This document shows, piece after piece, positions 8,600 to 16,462 of a stretch of 51,986 bases of DNA. Each line of letters begins with the position of its first letter. Within the stretch, counting starts at the first letter, position 1. Under the pieces are notes generated by a model. It made no database searches, had not been told where the DNA came from, and worked only from the letters and a program-made list of their open reading frames with translations. The position numbers and the translations under genes are program-made. This DNA is from JANNWF01 sp038205755 (lineage in GTDB: Bacteria; Pseudomonadota; Gammaproteobacteria; Xanthomonadales; Xanthomonadaceae): assembly GCA_038205755.1 (NCBI GenBank), contig JBBRBN010000020.1, positions 1 through 51,986 of the forward strand, in the 5' to 3' direction.

Positions 8600-9043
8600 A
8601 TGATCACGCTGACTGCCCGACTCACCTGGCTGCTTGCCGCCCTCGCGACGCTGCTGCTATCTGCCTGCACCGGCACTGGTACCTCCAAGGTAATGGACGC
8701 CCGGACGCCCGAACAGATCGTCGCCGAGCGCGCCGCTCTGCACTGGCAGGCCAAAATGGAAGGTCGCTGGGCGGATGTCTATGCGCTCCTCACGCCCGGC
8801 TATCGCGAGGCCAACACGCTGGAGGCATTTCAGGCGAATTTCCTCGGCAGCTCAGTGACATGGAAGTCGTTCGAGGTGGCTGGCGTGACCTGTGACTCCG
8901 CCGAGCGCTGCGTCGCCAGCGTGCGAGTCGAGTTTGCCTTGACTGGCGGCATGCCCGGCGTGCCGAACATGGCCAGCACCCAGGCAGTGCAAGAGACCTG
9001 GCTGCTGATTGACGGCAGTTGGCAGCACCTGCCACGCCGCTAG
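8600..9043 (+). CDS. Small lipoprotein, NTF2-like in size and pattern
   Basis: A predicted lipoprotein of 147 residues with a hydrophobic signal ending in LSAC (Cys23). The ATG at 8600 is preceded by AAAGGAAT at 8583-8590; the frame is open further upstream, but those codons overlap gspD and would disrupt the signal peptide. The mature part (ALHWQAKMEGRWADVYALL, then a strand-rich half containing ETWLLIDGSWQHL) has the length and pattern of an NTF2/SnoaL-like cone domain, often a ligand-binding or partner-binding module. No catalytic residues can be assigned. It sits 50 bases after gspD and may be the last gene of that transcript; a link to secretion is only inferred. Confidence 0.75.
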   Translation: MITLTARLTWLLAALATLLLSACTGTGTSKVMDARTPEQIVAERAALHWQAKMEGRWADVYALLTPGYREANTLEAFQANFLGSSVTWKSFEVAGVTCDSAERCVASVRVEFALTGGMPGVPNMASTQAVQETWLLIDGSWQHLPRR

Positions 9044-9105
9044 CGTGTGGCGGCGCGGTGGGGGCCAGTGGATGCCTCCCCCCGATCAGGGGGTGTAAAG
9101 AAGCG

Positions 9106-9135
9106 TTGCGTATTGAATTGAGGCGCGCCTATAAT
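9106..9135 (+). promoter_or_regulatory. Sigma70-like promoter of the 9242 gene
   Basis: TTGCGT at 9106-9111 and a perfect TATAAT at 9130-9135 are separated by 18 bases. Transcription would start near 9142, giving a leader of about 100 bases that contains a short G/C-rich palindrome (GGAGGGTCCCTCC). This is the clearest promoter in the window and lies in the only sizeable gap between the secretion operon and the exported protein gene. Confidence 0.7.
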
Positions 9136-9241
9136 CCGCCTCGCTACACCCGACGTCAGGCCGTGGGAGGGTCCCTCCCCTGAGCCCAGACCGGACAAGC
9201 GGTTATGAAACAAAGCCCTGTTACCTCTTAGGAGTGTTGTG

Positions 9242-10966
9242 ATGAAGAAGAACTCACTGTCCATGGCAATCGTCGCCGGCGTCGCCGGTGTCGCTGGCCT
9301 GGCCGGCATTGCCAACGCCGTGAACGTCAATCCGGACGGTCTCGGTCAGGTTCTGCTGTACCCGTACTACACCGTCAACGGCGGCAACGCCACGCTGATC
9401 TCCGTGGTCAACACCACTGAGCGCGACAAGGCTGTCAAGGTCCGCTTCCTGGAAGCCCTGAACAGCGCGGAAGTCCTCGACTTCAACCTGTACCTGTCCG
9501 AGTTCGACGTCTGGACTGCGGCCATTGTCACCACCCCGGACGGCGCCTCGCTGTTCACCTCTGACAACTCCTGCACCGTGCCGAACTCCGTCGGCAAGGG
9601 TCCCGCCGGCACCGCGTTCGTGCCGTTCGAGTTCGAGAGCAACAACCCGGACGCCCCCGGCCAGGAAGGCCGCGTGCGCCTGAACGGCAGTAGCGCCGGC
9701 ACCTCCGTGAACATCTCGGCCGCCGAGCGCGTCCGTCAGGGTCACGTTGAAATCATCGAGATGGGCGACCTGTTTGACGCCGGCGCGTTCATTCCGTCCA
9801 GCTGGAGCACGCACATCGCGACCACCCGCCGTCCGCTTAACTGCGGCGCGCTGGAATTGGCGTGGAGCTCGGGCGGTCGCTGGGTCACACAGAACGGCTC
9901 CGCCGTCAACGCCCCGTCCGGCGGCCTGTTCGGCTCGGGTGCCATTGTCGACGTCGAATTTGGTCGCGCACTGACCTACAACGCGGAAGCCATCGCCGGC
10001 TTCTACAGCCCGGCTGGCCTGGTTGATCCGGCCACCGACGCACCGGGTACGGCTGACCTGCACTCCCCGCCAGGCGACGTTCAGCCTGACCTGCGCCGCG
10101 CCCGTACCCAAGCTGACGGCAGCGCCATTGCCCGCATCTTCGAGCCGTCGGGTGTGGTTGTCAGCGCCACCTTCGCCGGTGGTCAGAGCGGCGTGAACGC
10201 CGTGTCGGCCGCCATCATGTCGCGCTTCGTCTACAACGAGTTCAACCTTGACTCGTCGATTGCCGCAGCGACCGAGTGGGTCATCACCTTCCCGACCAAG
10301 CGCCCGCACACCTACGGCCGTTCGACGCTTGACGTGCGTCCGTTCAGCGACAACGTCAACACCAACCCGGAGGCGCCGGGTAACACCCCGTTCGACCTGT
10401 TTGGTCTGTGCGAAGTCTACGCCTTCACCGTGTGGGATCGCGAAGAGTCGCCGGGCGTTGCCGCTACGGTCGGTCCGATCGTGTCGCCGCCGCCGCCGGC
10501 CGGCACCCCGACTGCACCGCCGCAGCTGTGCTGGGAGTCCAACATCATCGCGTTCAACCAGACGCTGGGTGTGAATACTCCGACCCAGATCTTCGGCGCC
10601 GAGCCGAAGCAGGGTGCGCATGGTCTGACCCTGCCGGCTTCCCGTCTGCAGTCTGGCCCGTTCGGCTGGGCGCGCATCCAGTTCGACAACCCGAGCGTTC
10701 CTGGCTTCCAGAACTATCTGGTGTCGCAGGACGTGAACCCGGTTGCGATCGTTGGTCTGCCGGTGATCGGTTTCTGGGCAGCTGACTACAGCAACAGCGC
10801 CGTGGCTGCTGGCGTGCGTGCCAACTACAGCCAGATCCACAAGCACCGCTTGGGCCGTGACGGCTACCTGCTCGACGCGACGCCTGTGCCGGTGTTCGGT
10901 ACCCCGCTGCCGATGGCCGGTCTGCGTAGCTGGACCCTGCAGGGTGTGGGCATGGTCAGCAACTGA
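9242..10966 (+). CDS. Exported surface-type protein of unknown function
   Basis: A 574-residue exported protein. The start ATG at 9242 (a GTG at 9239 is in frame) follows AGGAG at 9230-9234. The signal peptide has a KK start, a Gly/Ala/Val-rich core and a cleavage site after ANA. The mature protein begins VNVNPDGLGQVLLYPYYTV and is followed by NGGNATLISVVNTT, a beginning I associate with uncharacterised surface proteins of gammaproteobacteria. It is rich in Asn, Val, Pro and Ser, has few cysteines and no membrane anchor or visible catalytic motif. A strong promoter upstream and a strong terminator downstream, with strongly C-ending codons, suggest an abundant protein. It could be a surface-layer-like or secreted matrix protein; this is inference. 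Its place after gspD makes it a possible type II substrate. Confidence 0.85.
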   Translation: MKKNSLSMAIVAGVAGVAGLAGIANAVNVNPDGLGQVLLYPYYTVNGGNATLISVVNTTERDKAVKVRFLEALNSAEVLDFNLYLSEFDVWTAAIVTTPDGASLFTSDNSCTVPNSVGKGPAGTAFVPFEFESNNPDAPGQEGRVRLNGSSAGTSVNISAAERVRQGHVEIIEMGDLFDAGAFIPSSWSTHIATTRRPLNCGALELAWSSGGRWVTQNGSAVNAPSGGLFGSGAIVDVEFGRALTYNAEAIAGFYSPAGLVDPATDAPGTADLHSPPGDVQPDLRRARTQADGSAIARIFEPSGVVVSATFAGGQSGVNAVSAAIMSRFVYNEFNLDSSIAAATEWVITFPTKRPHTYGRSTLDVRPFSDNVNTNPEAPGNTPFDLFGLCEVYAFTVWDREESPGVAATVGPIVSPPPPAGTPTAPPQLCWESNIIAFNQTLGVNTPTQIFGAEPKQGAHGLTLPASRLQSGPFGWARIQFDNPSVPGFQNYLVSQDVNPVAIVGLPVIGFWAADYSNSAVAAGVRANYSQIHKHRLGRDGYLLDATPVPVFGTPLPMAGLRSWTLQGVGMVSN

Positions 10967-11026
10967 GGCAACAGCGAGCTGCGCTGACGGAAAGCGGCAT
11001 GTCCGTCACCACTCGAAGTGTGTAAC

Positions 11027-11055
11027 CATCGGGGCCTTCGGGCCCCGATGTCTTT
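11027..11055 (+). terminator. Rho-independent terminator with UUCG tetraloop
   Basis: A perfect ten-base-pair stem (11027-11036 with 11041-11050) closes a TTCG loop and is followed by TCTTT. The UUCG tetraloop is exceptionally stable. The site lies 60 bases after the stop of the exported protein gene and isolates it as a single-gene transcript with the promoter at 9106-9135. Confidence 0.85.
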
Positions 11056-11160
11056 ATGGGGTTGAGGAAGACCTACCCGAACCTGGCTCCCGTTTTGGGC
11101 CTGCGTTCAGGCTGCCATCGCAATACTTTCAAAGTTTTTCTCACAGTGCAGGAGATTGCC

Positions 11161-12255
11161 GTGAAGTCCAACACGCAACGCGCATACACGCTGCTCGGAC
11201 TGGTTGCTGGACTGGTTGGCGCAAGCGCCGCAGTCGCCCAGACCGTCGCGTCACCCAAGGTGGTGATCAGCAACACCTCACCGCTGGCGGAGATCGGACT
11301 CGAGACCGGCAGTAGTGTGGAGTTTGGTGCCAACGGTGACCTTCAGATCCGCTGCCGCAAGACGGGCGAGAACTGCGTAACCCAGAACCTCGGTACGCAA
11401 GTTCCCCCGGGCAATGCGCCGACCGGCCTCTCGTTGACGCCCTCGGCGACAACGCTCAATACCGGAAACCCATTCAACCTGCAGTGGGGAAGCACCAATG
11501 CCGACGCCTGCTTCGGCCTGGCGCCAAGCGGGGTGAGCGGCTGGTCCAGTCAGGTTCTGGCGCCGGCGCGCGGAGCACCTGGGCTTGCGCTGACATTGGC
11601 GCAGGGCACCTACAACTTCCAGATGCGCTGCTACAACGCCAACGGATCAAACAGCGTTGCCGCGCAAACGGTGACAGTCAACCAGAGCGTCACTCCGCCG
11701 ACTGGCGACTACTGTTCCGAATACTATGCCACCGGGCTGCCAACCGGTTCGGCCTTCAACGCGCACAATTTCACCCGTGCTGATGGGTCCTTCTTCGGAA
11801 TCTGGGGCGCCCAGCCGGGTTTCAGTGCAGGCATAACCGCCGGTGTGCCGGGCACCTTCCTTGACCCCTCAAGCGGCCGCTATCTGGCTATTCCGTTCAC
11901 CTTGCTGAGTGACAGCGGTACCGGAACCCAAGTGAACCTGAGTTGGGTCGAGTCGCAGCTGCCGGGCGTCGCCACGGGAGCCGTGACGGTCACCATCAGT
12001 CCTTGCGCTGGCGACTTCCGTCCGCCGGTCCCGGGCAGCCAGGACATCTACCTCAGCTTCCAGTGCCGCGCTTCTGCGGGCATCTCAGCGCAGCTTTCCG
12101 CCACCAGCGTGTTTGGTCAGTCCGGCTGTCGGGCACCGAAGGACAAGCAGATGTATATCAACGTTGCAACCTATGACATGTTCCGTGCAACCCCACCAAC
12201 CACCTCCACCTGTTCGGGCACCAGCACCTGTGGTGTGGCAATGCGGCTGCCTTGA
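11161..12255 (+). CDS. Exported protein with Ig-like segment, unknown function
   Basis: A 364-residue exported protein. The GTG at 11161 was chosen because GGAG lies at 11151-11154 and a clean signal peptide follows (cleavage after AVA, about residue 26); the frame is open further upstream but has no signal there. After a short beta-rich segment with two Cys, residues of about 80-180 (LSLTPSATTLNTGNPFNLQW ... MRCYNANGSNS) look like an Ig/PKD-type beta sandwich. The C-terminal half has several paired cysteines (SPCAGDF, FQCRAS, SGCRAP, STCSGTSTCG), suggesting disulfide bonds. I do not recognise the family. Only three bases separate it from the parvulin gene that follows, so the two are probably cotranscribed and the parvulin may help it fold. 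Confidence 0.8.
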   Translation: MKSNTQRAYTLLGLVAGLVGASAAVAQTVASPKVVISNTSPLAEIGLETGSSVEFGANGDLQIRCRKTGENCVTQNLGTQVPPGNAPTGLSLTPSATTLNTGNPFNLQWGSTNADACFGLAPSGVSGWSSQVLAPARGAPGLALTLAQGTYNFQMRCYNANGSNSVAAQTVTVNQSVTPPTGDYCSEYYATGLPTGSAFNAHNFTRADGSFFGIWGAQPGFSAGITAGVPGTFLDPSSGRYLAIPFTLLSDSGTGTQVNLSWVESQLPGVATGAVTVTISPCAGDFRPPVPGSQDIYLSFQCRASAGISAQLSATSVFGQSGCRAPKDKQMYINVATYDMFRATPPTTSTCSGTSTCGVAMRLP

Positions 12256-12258
12256 CCG

Positions 12259-13233
12259 ATGTTGAATCGACGCAGTGGTGCAACACAATTGAGCGGCTGT
12301 CGGCTGCTGGCCATCGCGGCCCTGTTTGGCGCCTCGGGCCTGTCGGCCCAGGCGCTTCTGCCGCCGTCGCTGCCTGACAACGTTGTGGCTCGGCGTGGCG
12401 GCGTGGATCTCACCGTGACCGACATCGACGTCAAGGTCAGGACCATCCCACCCGAAATGCGCGCCGGCTACATGGCCGAATCGGATCGCGCCATCCGGAT
12501 GATCGACTCGCTGCTGCTGTCCAATCAGCTTGCGGCACGCGCGATCAAGGAGGGTCTGGACCAGCGTCCGGACTTCAAAGCCGAGCTTGAGCTGCTGAAG
12601 ACCGAGTTGCTTTCCCGCTATCTCATAGAGCGGCACATCGACGGTGCGCCGCTGCCAAATGTTGAGGCGCTGTCGAAAGAACGCTACCTGGCCGATCCCA
12701 AGTCGTTCACTCCATCTCCGCGAATCGATGTCAGTCACATATTGGTCAGCGTGGAAGGCCGCGATGAAGCTGCGGCACGGCAACTGGCTGACGAGGCGCT
12801 TGCACGCGCCAAGGCCGGTGAGGATTTTCTCGCGTTGGCCGAGGAGTACGGCGAAGGCAAGGGCGGTGTTCCTACCGTTAAAAATGTCGACTTCTCCCGC
12901 ATGGATCCGAAGTTTTCACTGGCGGTGGGCGAGTTGGACTCGCCGGGCGATATCACCGGCCCCGTGCGAACCCAATTCGGTTACCACGTGATTCGACTGG
13001 ATATGTATCAGGACTACCCCACGCCTCCTTTCGATAAGGTCAAGGATCAGCTTGTAGCTGAGCTGAGCAGTAAGGCAAAGGACAAGATCAAGAACGATTT
13101 CCTGAGCAGCTTCTCCAAACTCGACCCGCAGCTCAACGACGCCGTGATCGAAGCGCTACGCGTCCGCTACGTCCCAGGCGGGCCCGGGGATGTGCGGCTG
13201 CCGCTGAAGATCGAGCCAGCCGCCTCCCCCTGA
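12259..13233 (+). CDS. Periplasmic PpiC-type (parvulin) peptidyl-prolyl isomerase
   Basis: A secreted parvulin of 324 residues. After a signal peptide of about 32 residues comes a SurA-like helical N-terminal region (DNVVARRGGVDLTVTDID, then ESDRAIRMIDSLLLSNQLA) and a parvulin domain from about residue 152. The latter shows the family landmarks ISHILV-like DVSHILV, a glycine-rich centre, LGELDSPG-like GELDSPGDITGPV, and QFGYHVIRLD. A hydrophilic helical tail follows. It would catalyse cis-trans isomerisation of prolyl bonds and probably chaperone exported proteins. It lies three bases after the exported Ig-like protein gene, which suggests a dedicated client. No clear terminator follows. Confidence 0.9.
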   Translation: MLNRRSGATQLSGCRLLAIAALFGASGLSAQALLPPSLPDNVVARRGGVDLTVTDIDVKVRTIPPEMRAGYMAESDRAIRMIDSLLLSNQLAARAIKEGLDQRPDFKAELELLKTELLSRYLIERHIDGAPLPNVEALSKERYLADPKSFTPSPRIDVSHILVSVEGRDEAAARQLADEALARAKAGEDFLALAEEYGEGKGGVPTVKNVDFSRMDPKFSLAVGELDSPGDITGPVRTQFGYHVIRLDMYQDYPTPPFDKVKDQLVAELSSKAKDKIKNDFLSSFSKLDPQLNDAVIEALRVRYVPGGPGDVRLPLKIEPAASP

Positions 13234-13562
13234 GTTGCCGGCGTCACCAGTCGGGTGCGCCGCAAGCCGCGCCCGGCCCTCGAGATCCGCAAAGCGTCAG
13301 CCCGCTGACAGCGACGGCGCCAGTCGTCACTGCGGCGGTCGGCGGGAGCGGGCGACACCAGGTTAAGAGTACCCTGCTGGCTTGGTCGCCGCCGACTCGC
13401 AGGCCAATTGCTGGCCTCACCCGCCAACCAACGGCAGAAGAATGCTTCAGACAATCAAGGTCCGCCCGTGCGAACCCTTCGCCGCTGGCTGCAACGTCGT
13501 TCAGCTAGCCACCTGAACCAGACGCACCGCTGCTTTTCCTTCGACCATCCGCGGATGCACCC
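13234..13562 (+). other. 329-base gap before wzm
   Basis: No long gene fits here. A weak stem (AGGCCA at 13401-13406 with TGGCCT at 13412-13417) lacks a T-run and is unlikely to terminate well. I see no convincing promoter. The last 100 bases hold a small open frame (13468-13566, listed separately) that overlaps the wzm start. Confidence 0.5.
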
Positions 13563-13566
13563 GTGA
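13468..13566 (+). CDS. Possible 32-residue leader ORF coupled to wzm
   Basis: A GTG at 13468 with AAGG seven bases upstream (13457-13460) opens a frame of 32 codons whose TGA overlaps the wzm GTG as GTGA. The peptide is rich in Arg, His and Ser (begins MRTLRRWLQRR) and resembles nothing I recognise. It is listed because wzm has no visible ribosome binding site of its own, so coupled translation from this frame would explain its expression. It may equally be chance. Confidence 0.3.
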   Translation: MRTLRRWLQRRSASHLNQTHRCFSFDHPRMHP

Positions 13567-14315
13567 TTGCCTACCTGGCCCGGCAAGACCTCGCGCAGCG
13601 CTTCTCAGGCAACACGCTTGGGCTGGCTTGGGCCTTGCTGGCACCCGTGCTGCAGCTGGCGGTCTTTTCCTTTGTCTTCGTGGTGATATTCCAGGCGCGC
13701 ATTCCAGGCTTGGACAGCATGGGCTACGTCGTTTACCTCTCGATGGGCATGTGGCCGTGGTTCGCTTTCAGCGATGCGGTGGCGCGCGGCGCGAGCGCGT
13801 ACACGGATCAGGCGGGCCTGCTGGCCAAGGTCGCCATCCCGCCGTGGCAGCTGGTGGCGGCCCGCGTGATTACCGGGTTCGGCCTCCACGGAGCAGGGTT
13901 TCTGCTGATCCTGCTGTTGCTGTGGTTGCTGACCCCGAATCTGTCGCCGCAGTATCTGCCGCTGACGCTGTTGGCCTGGCTGTCGCTGGCCGGTGTCGCC
14001 TTTGGACTCGCTATCGTGCTGTCGATCTTCCACGTGTTTTTCCGCGATCTGCAGCAGATCGTGCAGTACGCGCTGACCGCCGTGATGTTCATGACGCCTA
14101 TTCTGTATTCAGCGCAGATGGGGCCAGAAACGCTGCGCAATGCCCAGCAGTTCAATCCGTTTGCCGATGCGATCGCTGGTATCCGCGATCCGCTGATGAG
14201 CGGTGACCTCAGCCACGCCCTGCCGCTGACTGCGCTCGTTGCGGCCTTGCTGCTTCTGCTGCTGGCAGCGTTGCTGTACCGGCGTTTCCGGCCGCACCTG
14301 GTGGACTTTCTGTGA
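13563..14315 (+). CDS. wzm: ABC-2 polysaccharide exporter permease (Wzm type)
   Basis: Membrane subunit of an ABC transporter that moves a lipid-linked glycan, typically O-antigen, across the inner membrane. The 250-residue product begins MIAYLARQDLAQRFSGNTLG, then LAWALLAPVLQ, which is the amphipathic entry helix and first membrane segment of the Wzm/TagG family. Five or six membrane helices follow, with the family-typical stretch IFHVFFRDLQQIVQY. The start is a GTG at 13563; homologues usually have a few more residues, but no upstream in-frame start is available. The stop overlaps the wzt start, so both subunits are made together. Confidence 0.9.
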   Translation: MIAYLARQDLAQRFSGNTLGLAWALLAPVLQLAVFSFVFVVIFQARIPGLDSMGYVVYLSMGMWPWFAFSDAVARGASAYTDQAGLLAKVAIPPWQLVAARVITGFGLHGAGFLLILLLLWLLTPNLSPQYLPLTLLAWLSLAGVAFGLAIVLSIFHVFFRDLQQIVQYALTAVMFMTPILYSAQMGPETLRNAQQFNPFADAIAGIRDPLMSGDLSHALPLTALVAALLLLLLAALLYRRFRPHLVDFL

Positions 14316-15505
14316 GCACCGCTGAGCTCACCCCGCCGCTGCTGGAGGTGGTCGATCTGGCCAAGGCCTATCCGCGCAGCAGCGACGGCAGCGCCCGCTT
14401 GCGGGCATTGGGCGCCATCCTGCTGGGACGGCCGTACGCATCGCATACCTGCATCGAGGGCATCTCGTTTGCGGTGCAACCTGGAGAATCGCTGGGCATC
14501 ATCGGCGAGAACGGCGCTGGCAAGTCGACCCTGCTGAAGCTGGTGTGCGGGGTGCTCAGTCCGACCGCTGGGCGCGTCAGCCGCAGCGGAACGGTGGGTG
14601 CGCTGCTTGAGCTGGGGGCGGGCTTCGACCTGGAGCGCAGCGGCCGTGACAACATCGCGCTTAGCGCGGGACTGATGGGCTGGAGCGCGGCGCAGATCAA
14701 GCAGCGGCAGGAGGAAATCATCGCCTTTGCCGACATTGGCCGCTACCTCGACGAGCCGGTGAAGCACTATTCCTCCGGTATGGTCGTGCGCTTGGGCTTT
14801 GCAGTGATTGCAGCCGTCCGCCCGCAGCTGCTGATCACCGACGAGGTGCTTGCTGTCGGCGATGAAAGCTTCCAGAAGAAGTGTATTCGCTGGATCGAGG
14901 ACTACCTGGAGGGCGGCGGTACGCTGCTGCTGGTCAGTCACTCGATGTACCACGTGCAGAAGCTGTGCAGGCACGCACTCTGGCTGCACGAGGGCCGCGC
15001 CCGCGCCTACGGCGACGTGTTCGATGTGACCCAGGATTATCTGGCCCACCACGAACGCAAGTCGGCGCGGGAAATCGGACCCGATATCGACGCCAGCTAC
15101 GGGGGTGCCGACTATCGAATCAGCCGTGTCTGGCTGGACGGCAGTGAGGATGCCAGCGCGCGTCTGCTGGTTCCCGGCGACCGCCTCGCGATTGCAATTG
15201 AAATCTATACGCCGGACGGCCGAGCGCCGCACGCTGGCGTTGGACTGCTGCGCGCCGACGGGACGCCGGTATATGGCACCACCAGCGAGATCGAGGGCGC
15301 GACGCCTTCGCAGTCGGACGGCCAACACATCCGCTATGAGCTGACCTTCGACAGCCTGCCGCTGCTGCCGGGTGGCTATACGCTCAAGCTGCACGCAACA
15401 GACCCCGAAGGCCTGCGGCTGTTTGACACCGTTGAGCGTGGCCTGATCATCCGCGGCCAGACGCGCGAGTTCGGGCTGGTGCGCCTGTCGCACCGGTGGA
15501 AGTAG
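14312..15505 (+). CDS. wzt: ABC exporter ATPase with glycan-binding C-terminus (Wzt type)
   Basis: ATPase of the same exporter. Walker A (GENGAGKST, residues 65-73), the signature HYSSGMVVRLGFA and Walker B (LLITDEVLAVGDESF) are intact in the first 250 residues; the variant signature and the long ESF loop are typical of Wzt/TagH ATPases. The last 140 residues form a beta-rich domain (SRVWLDGS, then AIAIEIYTPDGRAPHAGVGL) matching the Wzt carbohydrate-binding domain that reads the end modification of the glycan. Its presence suggests export of a finished, capped polymer. The GTG at 14312 overlaps the permease stop. Confidence 0.92.
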   Translation: MSTAELTPPLLEVVDLAKAYPRSSDGSARLRALGAILLGRPYASHTCIEGISFAVQPGESLGIIGENGAGKSTLLKLVCGVLSPTAGRVSRSGTVGALLELGAGFDLERSGRDNIALSAGLMGWSAAQIKQRQEEIIAFADIGRYLDEPVKHYSSGMVVRLGFAVIAAVRPQLLITDEVLAVGDESFQKKCIRWIEDYLEGGGTLLLVSHSMYHVQKLCRHALWLHEGRARAYGDVFDVTQDYLAHHERKSAREIGPDIDASYGGADYRISRVWLDGSEDASARLLVPGDRLAIAIEIYTPDGRAPHAGVGLLRADGTPVYGTTSEIEGATPSQSDGQHIRYELTFDSLPLLPGGYTLKLHATDPEGLRLFDTVERGLIIRGQTREFGLVRLSHRWK

Positions 15506-15507
15506 GC

Positions 15508-16353
15508 ATGCTGCCTACCGTCATCGTGCCGGTTTACAACGCGGCGGCTGACCTTGCCAGCTGCCTTGAAAGTTTGCTGCACACCCTGCCACGCGATGCA
15601 CGCGTACTGCTGGCCGATGACGCCTCGCCGGACCCACGGGTGGGGCCGGTCATCAAGCGCTTCGCGCGCAGCGCGCCGTTTGAGGTTGCCATGCACTGGC
15701 GCGGCGAAAACCTCGGCTTTGTCGGCAACGTGAACCGCGCATTCGCCGAGTCCTCTCCCGCCGACGTGGTGATCCTCAACGCCGACACCATCACCTCCCA
15801 CGGCTGGCTGCAGCGAATCGACAGCTGCGCGCGCAGTAACCCCGCCATCGCCACCATCACGCCCTGGTCGAACAACGCGGAAATCTGCTCCTACCCGCAT
15901 TTCTGTCGCCCTGACGAGGTACCCGACGATCTTGACGCGCTGGCTCTGGCGGCGGGCGATCTGACGCCAACCTATCCCGACTTGCCTACCGGAGTCGGGT
16001 TCTGCATGTTCATCCGGCGCGCGGCGCTGGAGGCGTTGGGCAACTTCGATGCCGCTACCTTCGGACGCGGCTACGGCGAGGAGAATGACTTCTGCTGTCG
16101 CGCCAGCGCCCACGGCTGGCGCAATGTGCTGTGCGATGACGCGTTTGTCGCCCACCGTGGCGGCGCCTCGTTTGGTCCCGCTGGCCTTGCTCCCGGCGGT
16201 GAGAACCTGCAGCGGCTGTGCGCCCGTTACCCCGGCTACAATGCCGCAGTAGCGGATTTCATCATGCGCGACCCGCTGGCGCCGCTGCGCGATCAGCTGG
16301 CGCAGCGCCATCTCGTGCACCGGGCCAAGCCGGTCCAGCGCTCACTTTTTTGA
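15508..16353 (+). CDS. Family 2 glycosyltransferase
   Basis: A GT-A fold transferase of 281 residues. It starts MLPTVIVPVYNAAADLASCL, the first strand of family 2 enzymes, so the ATG at 15508 is preferred to a GTG at 15496 that overlaps wzt; AAGTAGG directly upstream can act as ribosome binding site. The nucleotide-sugar region shows LLADDASPD, the metal-binding site is VILNADT, and the acceptor-side motif is GEENDFCCRA followed by a conserved His (VAHRGG). The donor and acceptor cannot be read from sequence. Its place after wzt suggests assembly of the exported glycan. Confidence 0.88.
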   Translation: MLPTVIVPVYNAAADLASCLESLLHTLPRDARVLLADDASPDPRVGPVIKRFARSAPFEVAMHWRGENLGFVGNVNRAFAESSPADVVILNADTITSHGWLQRIDSCARSNPAIATITPWSNNAEICSYPHFCRPDEVPDDLDALALAAGDLTPTYPDLPTGVGFCMFIRRAALEALGNFDAATFGRGYGEENDFCCRASAHGWRNVLCDDAFVAHRGGASFGPAGLAPGGENLQRLCARYPGYNAAVADFIMRDPLAPLRDQLAQRHLVHRAKPVQRSLF

Positions 16354-16462
16354 CGGCTGAGCGCGGATGGTGGCCGGTCGACGTCCGGTGTGCGCCGACA
16401 TGCCGAGGACGTCACGCCGCCGCCGCGACCCACCGACCGCTCAGTCAACCCGGACATCCCGC

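Noticed and set aside
9070..9095. CCCCC/GGGGG hairpin after the lipoprotein gene as terminator.
   Set aside because: The stem is only five to six base pairs and lacks a T-run; it lies just upstream of the promoter and may be chance.
9254..10846. A 530-codon open frame on the minus strand opposite the exported protein gene.
   Set aside because: The plus-strand gene has a promoter, ribosome binding site, signal peptide and terminator; the antisense frame has an unnatural composition (runs of Arg, Gly, Val, Asp) and is a shadow of GC-rich codon use.
13401..13417. Stem-loop AGGCCA/TGGCCT after the parvulin gene as terminator.
   Set aside because: Only six base pairs and no T-run after it.
13808..15493. 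A 561-codon minus-strand open frame opposite wzm and wzt.
   Set aside because: Both plus-strand genes are complete with all ATPase motifs; the antisense product is Gln/Arg-rich and matches no protein pattern.
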